From: Gordius sp. MW1
Taxonomy: Eukaryota > Nematomorpha > Gordioida > Gordea > Gordiidae
Direction: 5' to 3'
Assembly (NCBI GenBank): GCA_964036665.1
Contig: OZ038529.1
Span: 16,562,060-16,626,059, forward strand
DNA length: 64,000 bases
In this document: positions 61,650 through 64,000 of the stretch, in pieces
Layout: each line of letters begins with the position of its first letter
How positions within the stretch are numbered: the first letter of the stretch is position 1
Program-made: the position numbers and the translations under genes
The notes under the pieces: generated by a model
Database searches by the model: none
Told to the model about the DNA's origin: nothing
Seen by the model: only the letters and a program-made list of their open reading frames with translations

Positions 61650-61994
61650 TTATTAAAGCTCTCTAGCGTTTCCACAGCTCAATAACACTTCTGTGCAAAA
61701 TGTAATATAGGCAAAATGTAATATAGGCAAGGGTTAGGGTTAGATTTACTGATTTTAATAACAACTGAGCATATTTTGAAAAAAAACGAAATATTTTTTT
61801 GAAAAAAAAACTGAACATTTTTTGAAAAATTACTGAACATTTGTTTACAAAAAAAACTGAGCACTTTTTAATTAAAATCTGAGCATAAAAAAAACTGAAC
61901 ATTTTTAATTAAAAATCTGAGCAAGTTGAATTAAAAACTGAGCACAAACAACTGAGCATTATGGAATTTATCACTATGCATTTAAATAACACCC
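61650..61994 (+). repeat. Right arm of composite insert, tandem copy 1 (345 bp)
   Basis: Begins 'ttattaaagctctctagcg', has 'tgtaatataggcaaaatgtaa', two TTAGGG units, then about ten degenerate 'actgagca...tttttaattaaa' units, and ends 'cactatgcatttaaataac' plus accc. Overlapping short frames on the minus strand are low-complexity F/K/S/I-rich and not credible genes. Confidence 0.85.
61731..61743 (+). repeat. Telomere-like motif, copy 1
   Basis: 'gggttagggttag', just over two TTAGGG units, preceded by 'aatataggcaa'. It recurs at the same place in the next two arm copies. Confidence 0.7.
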
Positions 61995-62337
61995 TTATTA
62001 AAGCTCTCTAGCGTTTCCACAGCTCAATAACACTTCTGTGCAAAATTTAATATAGGCAAAATGTAATATAGGCAAGGGTTAGGGTTAGATTTACTGATTT
62101 TAATAACAACTGAGCATATTTTGAAAAAAAACGAAATATTTTTTTGAAAAAAAAACTGAACATTTTTTGAAAAATTACTGAACATTTGTTTACAAAAAAA
62201 CTGAGCACTTTTTAATTAAAATCTGAGCATAAAAAAACTGAACATTTTTAACTAAAAATCTGAGCAACTTGAATTAAAAACTGAGCACAAACAACTCAGC
62301 ATTATGGAATTTTTCACTATGCATTTAAATAACACCC
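61995..62337 (+). repeat. Right arm of composite insert, tandem copy 2 (343 bp)
   Basis: Nearly identical to copy 1. Differences include 'caaaatttaatatagg' and 'aactcagcattatgg'. It ends with the same 'gcatttaaataacaccc' terminus. Confidence 0.85.
62076..62088 (+). repeat. Telomere-like motif, copy 2
   Basis: The same 13 bases, 345 bp after copy 1. Confidence 0.7.
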
Positions 62338-62632
62338 AATGTAATATAGGCAAAATGTAATATAGGCAAGGGTTAGGGTTAGATTTACTGATTTTAATAA
62401 CAACTGAGCATATTTTGAAAAAAAACGAAATATTTTTTTGAAAAAAAAACTGAACATTTTTTGAAAAATTACTGAACATTTGTTTACAAAAAAACTGAGC
62501 ACTTTTTAATTAAAATCTGAGCATAAAAAAAACTGAACATTTTTAATTAAAAATCTGAGCAAGTTGAATTAAAAACTGAGCACAAACAACTGAGCATTAT
62601 GGAATTTTTCACTATGCATTTAAATAACACCC
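62338..62632 (+). repeat. Right arm of composite insert, tandem copy 3 (5'-truncated, 295 bp)
   Basis: Lacks about the first 48 bp of the unit and begins at 'aatgtaatataggc'. Its end is the right end of the whole insert, next to the 11-bp direct repeat. Confidence 0.85.
62370..62382 (+). repeat. Telomere-like motif, copy 3
   Basis: The same 13 bases in the truncated third arm. Confidence 0.7.
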
Positions 62633-64000
62633 TTTTTCTTTGAACCGTATTCATCCGATGAAAGTTGTCGTTTTCAGACGTGGTTTCTATGATCCCAAGT
62701 GAAAATTTATCAGAATCTGAAAACTATTACTTTAAAATCATGATCGCATAGAGCCACACTCAAAAATTAAGCACTCACGTTGCGATACAACAAACTAATC
62801 GCAACAATAAAACGTTGTCTTTTGTCAAAATGATAATTCTCGCAGCTTAAAACCTCTTTTCGGAAGTCAATCGAGGATAATAGGATTATCAAATTGGCTT
62901 ACTTTTATATATTTTTTCATGCTCTTTCACATAGAATTTAAAAAAATAAATATTTTTACCTCAAAATTTTTCACATATTTTTCTTTGAACCGTATTCATC
63001 CGATGAAAGTTGTCGTTTTCAGACGTGGTTTCTATGATCCCAAGTAAAAATTTATCAGAATGTGAAAACTATTACTTTGAAATCATGATCGCATAGAACC
63101 ATTTTCAAAAATTAAGCACTCACGTGCGATACAACAAACTAATCGCAACAATAAAACGTTGTCTTTTGTCAAAATGATAGTTCTCGCAGCTTAAAACCTC
63201 TTTTCGGAAGTCAATCGAGGATAATAGGATCCTCAAATTGGCTTACTTTTATATATTTTTTCATGCTCTTTCACAAAGAATTTAAAAAAATAAATATTTT
63301 TACCTCAAAATTTTTTACATATTTTTCTTTCAACCGTATGCATCCGATGAAAGTTGTCGTTTTCAGACATGGTTTTGATGATAAAAAGTAAAAATTTATC
63401 AGAATCAGAAAACTATTACTTTGAAATCATGATCGCATAATGCATTTTTGAAAAATTAAGCACTCACGTTGCGATACAACAAACTAATCGCAACAATAAA
63501 ACGTTGTCTTTTGTCAAAATGATAGTTCTCGCTGCTTAAAACCTCTTTGCAGAAGTCAATCGAGGATAATAGGATTCTCAAATTAGCTTACTTTTATATA
63601 TTTTTTTACGCTCTTTCACATAGAATCGAAAAAAATAAATATTTTTACCTCATAATTTTTCACATATTTTTCTTTGAACCGTATTCATCCGATGAAAGTT
63701 GTCGTTTTCAGACGTGGTTTCTATGATCCCAAGTAAAAATTTATCAGAATCTAAAAACTATTACTTTGAAATCATTATCGCATATAGCATTTTTCAAAAA
63801 TTCAGCACTCACGTTGCGATACAACAAACTAATCGCAACAATAAAACGTTGTCTTTTGTCAAAATGATAGTTCTCGCAGCTTAAAACCTCTTTGCGGAAG
63901 TCAATCGAGGATAATAGGATTCTCAAATTAGCTTACTTTTATATATTTTTTTACGCTCTTTCACATAGAATCGAAAAAAATAAATATTTTTACCTCAAAA
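62633..64000 (+). repeat. 343-bp satellite array, right end of window
   Basis: Four monomers, resuming inside the monomer at TTTTTCTTTGA, in phase with the break at 61192. Types A and B are both present. The last two carry 'ctctttgc.gaag' and 'ttacgctctttc', as do monomers near 780 and 3010. It continues past the window end, so the array is longer than 64 kb. No gene. Confidence 0.95.

Larger units (their letters stand above)
61193..62632. mobile_element. Composite 1,440-bp insert with inverted subterminal arrays
   Basis: Non-satellite DNA, ~70% A+T. The ends resemble each other in inverted orientation: left 'ttatttTGCATAGTtttttattc'-like, right (other strand) 'ttatttaaaTGCATAGTgaaaaattc'-like. 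Inside, degenerate ~20-bp units 'tgccaagttttttattcaa' on the left face 'ctgagcaagttgaattaaa' units on the right. Flanks are an 11-bp direct repeat. Inverted arrays of short repeats plus a 9-11-bp duplication recall Foldback or Mutator-like elements. No transposase frame is visible, so it would be non-autonomous. The centre holds a tRNA-like pseudogene, and the right arm is triplicated. The class assignment is tentative. Confidence 0.6.

Noticed and set aside
61663-62502. 75-79-codon minus-strand frames in the composite insert
   Set aside because: Low-complexity F/K/S/I-rich translations of A+T-rich tandem repeats, present in overlapping frames of each copy. Not credible proteins.
1-64000. CRISPR-like array
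   Set aside because: Repeats are 343 bp and contiguous, with no unique spacers or cas genes. This is a eukaryotic satellite.

Overview
The window is non-coding repetitive DNA from a eukaryotic nuclear genome. About 55.6 kb of the 64 kb (87%) is a head-to-tail satellite with a ~343-bp monomer that is roughly 70% A+T, about 163 monomers in all. I found no protein-coding gene. The many short ORFs are the same few open stretches recurring in successive monomers. The array type, the non-autonomous LTR retroelements with 5-bp target duplications, the terminal-inverted-repeat insert and a tRNA-like pseudogene all fit animal heterochromatin (pericentromeric, subtelomeric or similar). I cannot name the species. 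Two TTAGGG units occur in each of three copies of one repeat, but that does not settle the group.

Layout. 1-965 satellite; 966-2866 LTR element 1 (no coding capacity; 5-bp duplication atctg); 2867-31368 satellite carrying seven copies of one ~445-bp inverted-repeat element (starts 4601, 8117, 9600, 13116, 17562, 22761, 30924); 31369-49333 uninterrupted satellite; 49334-51316 LTR element 2 (5-bp duplication agaat); 51317-61192 satellite; 61193-62632 a composite 1,440-bp insert flanked by 11-bp direct repeats, holding inverted arrays of a short motif, a tRNA-like pseudogene, three tandem ~343-bp copies of an unrelated sequence and TTAGGG motifs; 62633-64000 satellite.

The monomers fall into two main types: A ('ctatgatcccaagt' junction, 'agagcagttttc' or 'agagccattttc') and B ('gatgataaaaagt' junction, 'tagtgcatttttgaaa'). 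There is also a short form of B that lacks 36 bp. They are arranged in several generations of higher-order repeats whose periods change along the array: ~3,516 and 4,999 bp (left end), ~3,824 and ~8.2-8.5 kb (15-34 kb), ~650-bp long/short dimers (6-39 kb), ~4,703 bp (32-41 kb), ~2,738 bp (44-49 kb), 3,080 bp (48-56 kb), 1,366 bp (54-58 kb) and ~690 bp (58-60 kb). The seven inverted-repeat elements sit at the same monomer position with the same 8-bp flanks, so they descend from one insertion multiplied by satellite amplification.

Two events can be ordered from the sequence alone. The 3,080-bp nonamer duplicated first and LTR element 2 then jumped into one copy; the matching empty site is intact at 54397. 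The element's length plus its target duplication (1,983 + 5) equals the difference between the two offsets (5,068 - 3,080). Every monomer also carries a conserved dyad, GTTGCGAT / ATCGCAAC, with an 11-nt spacer.
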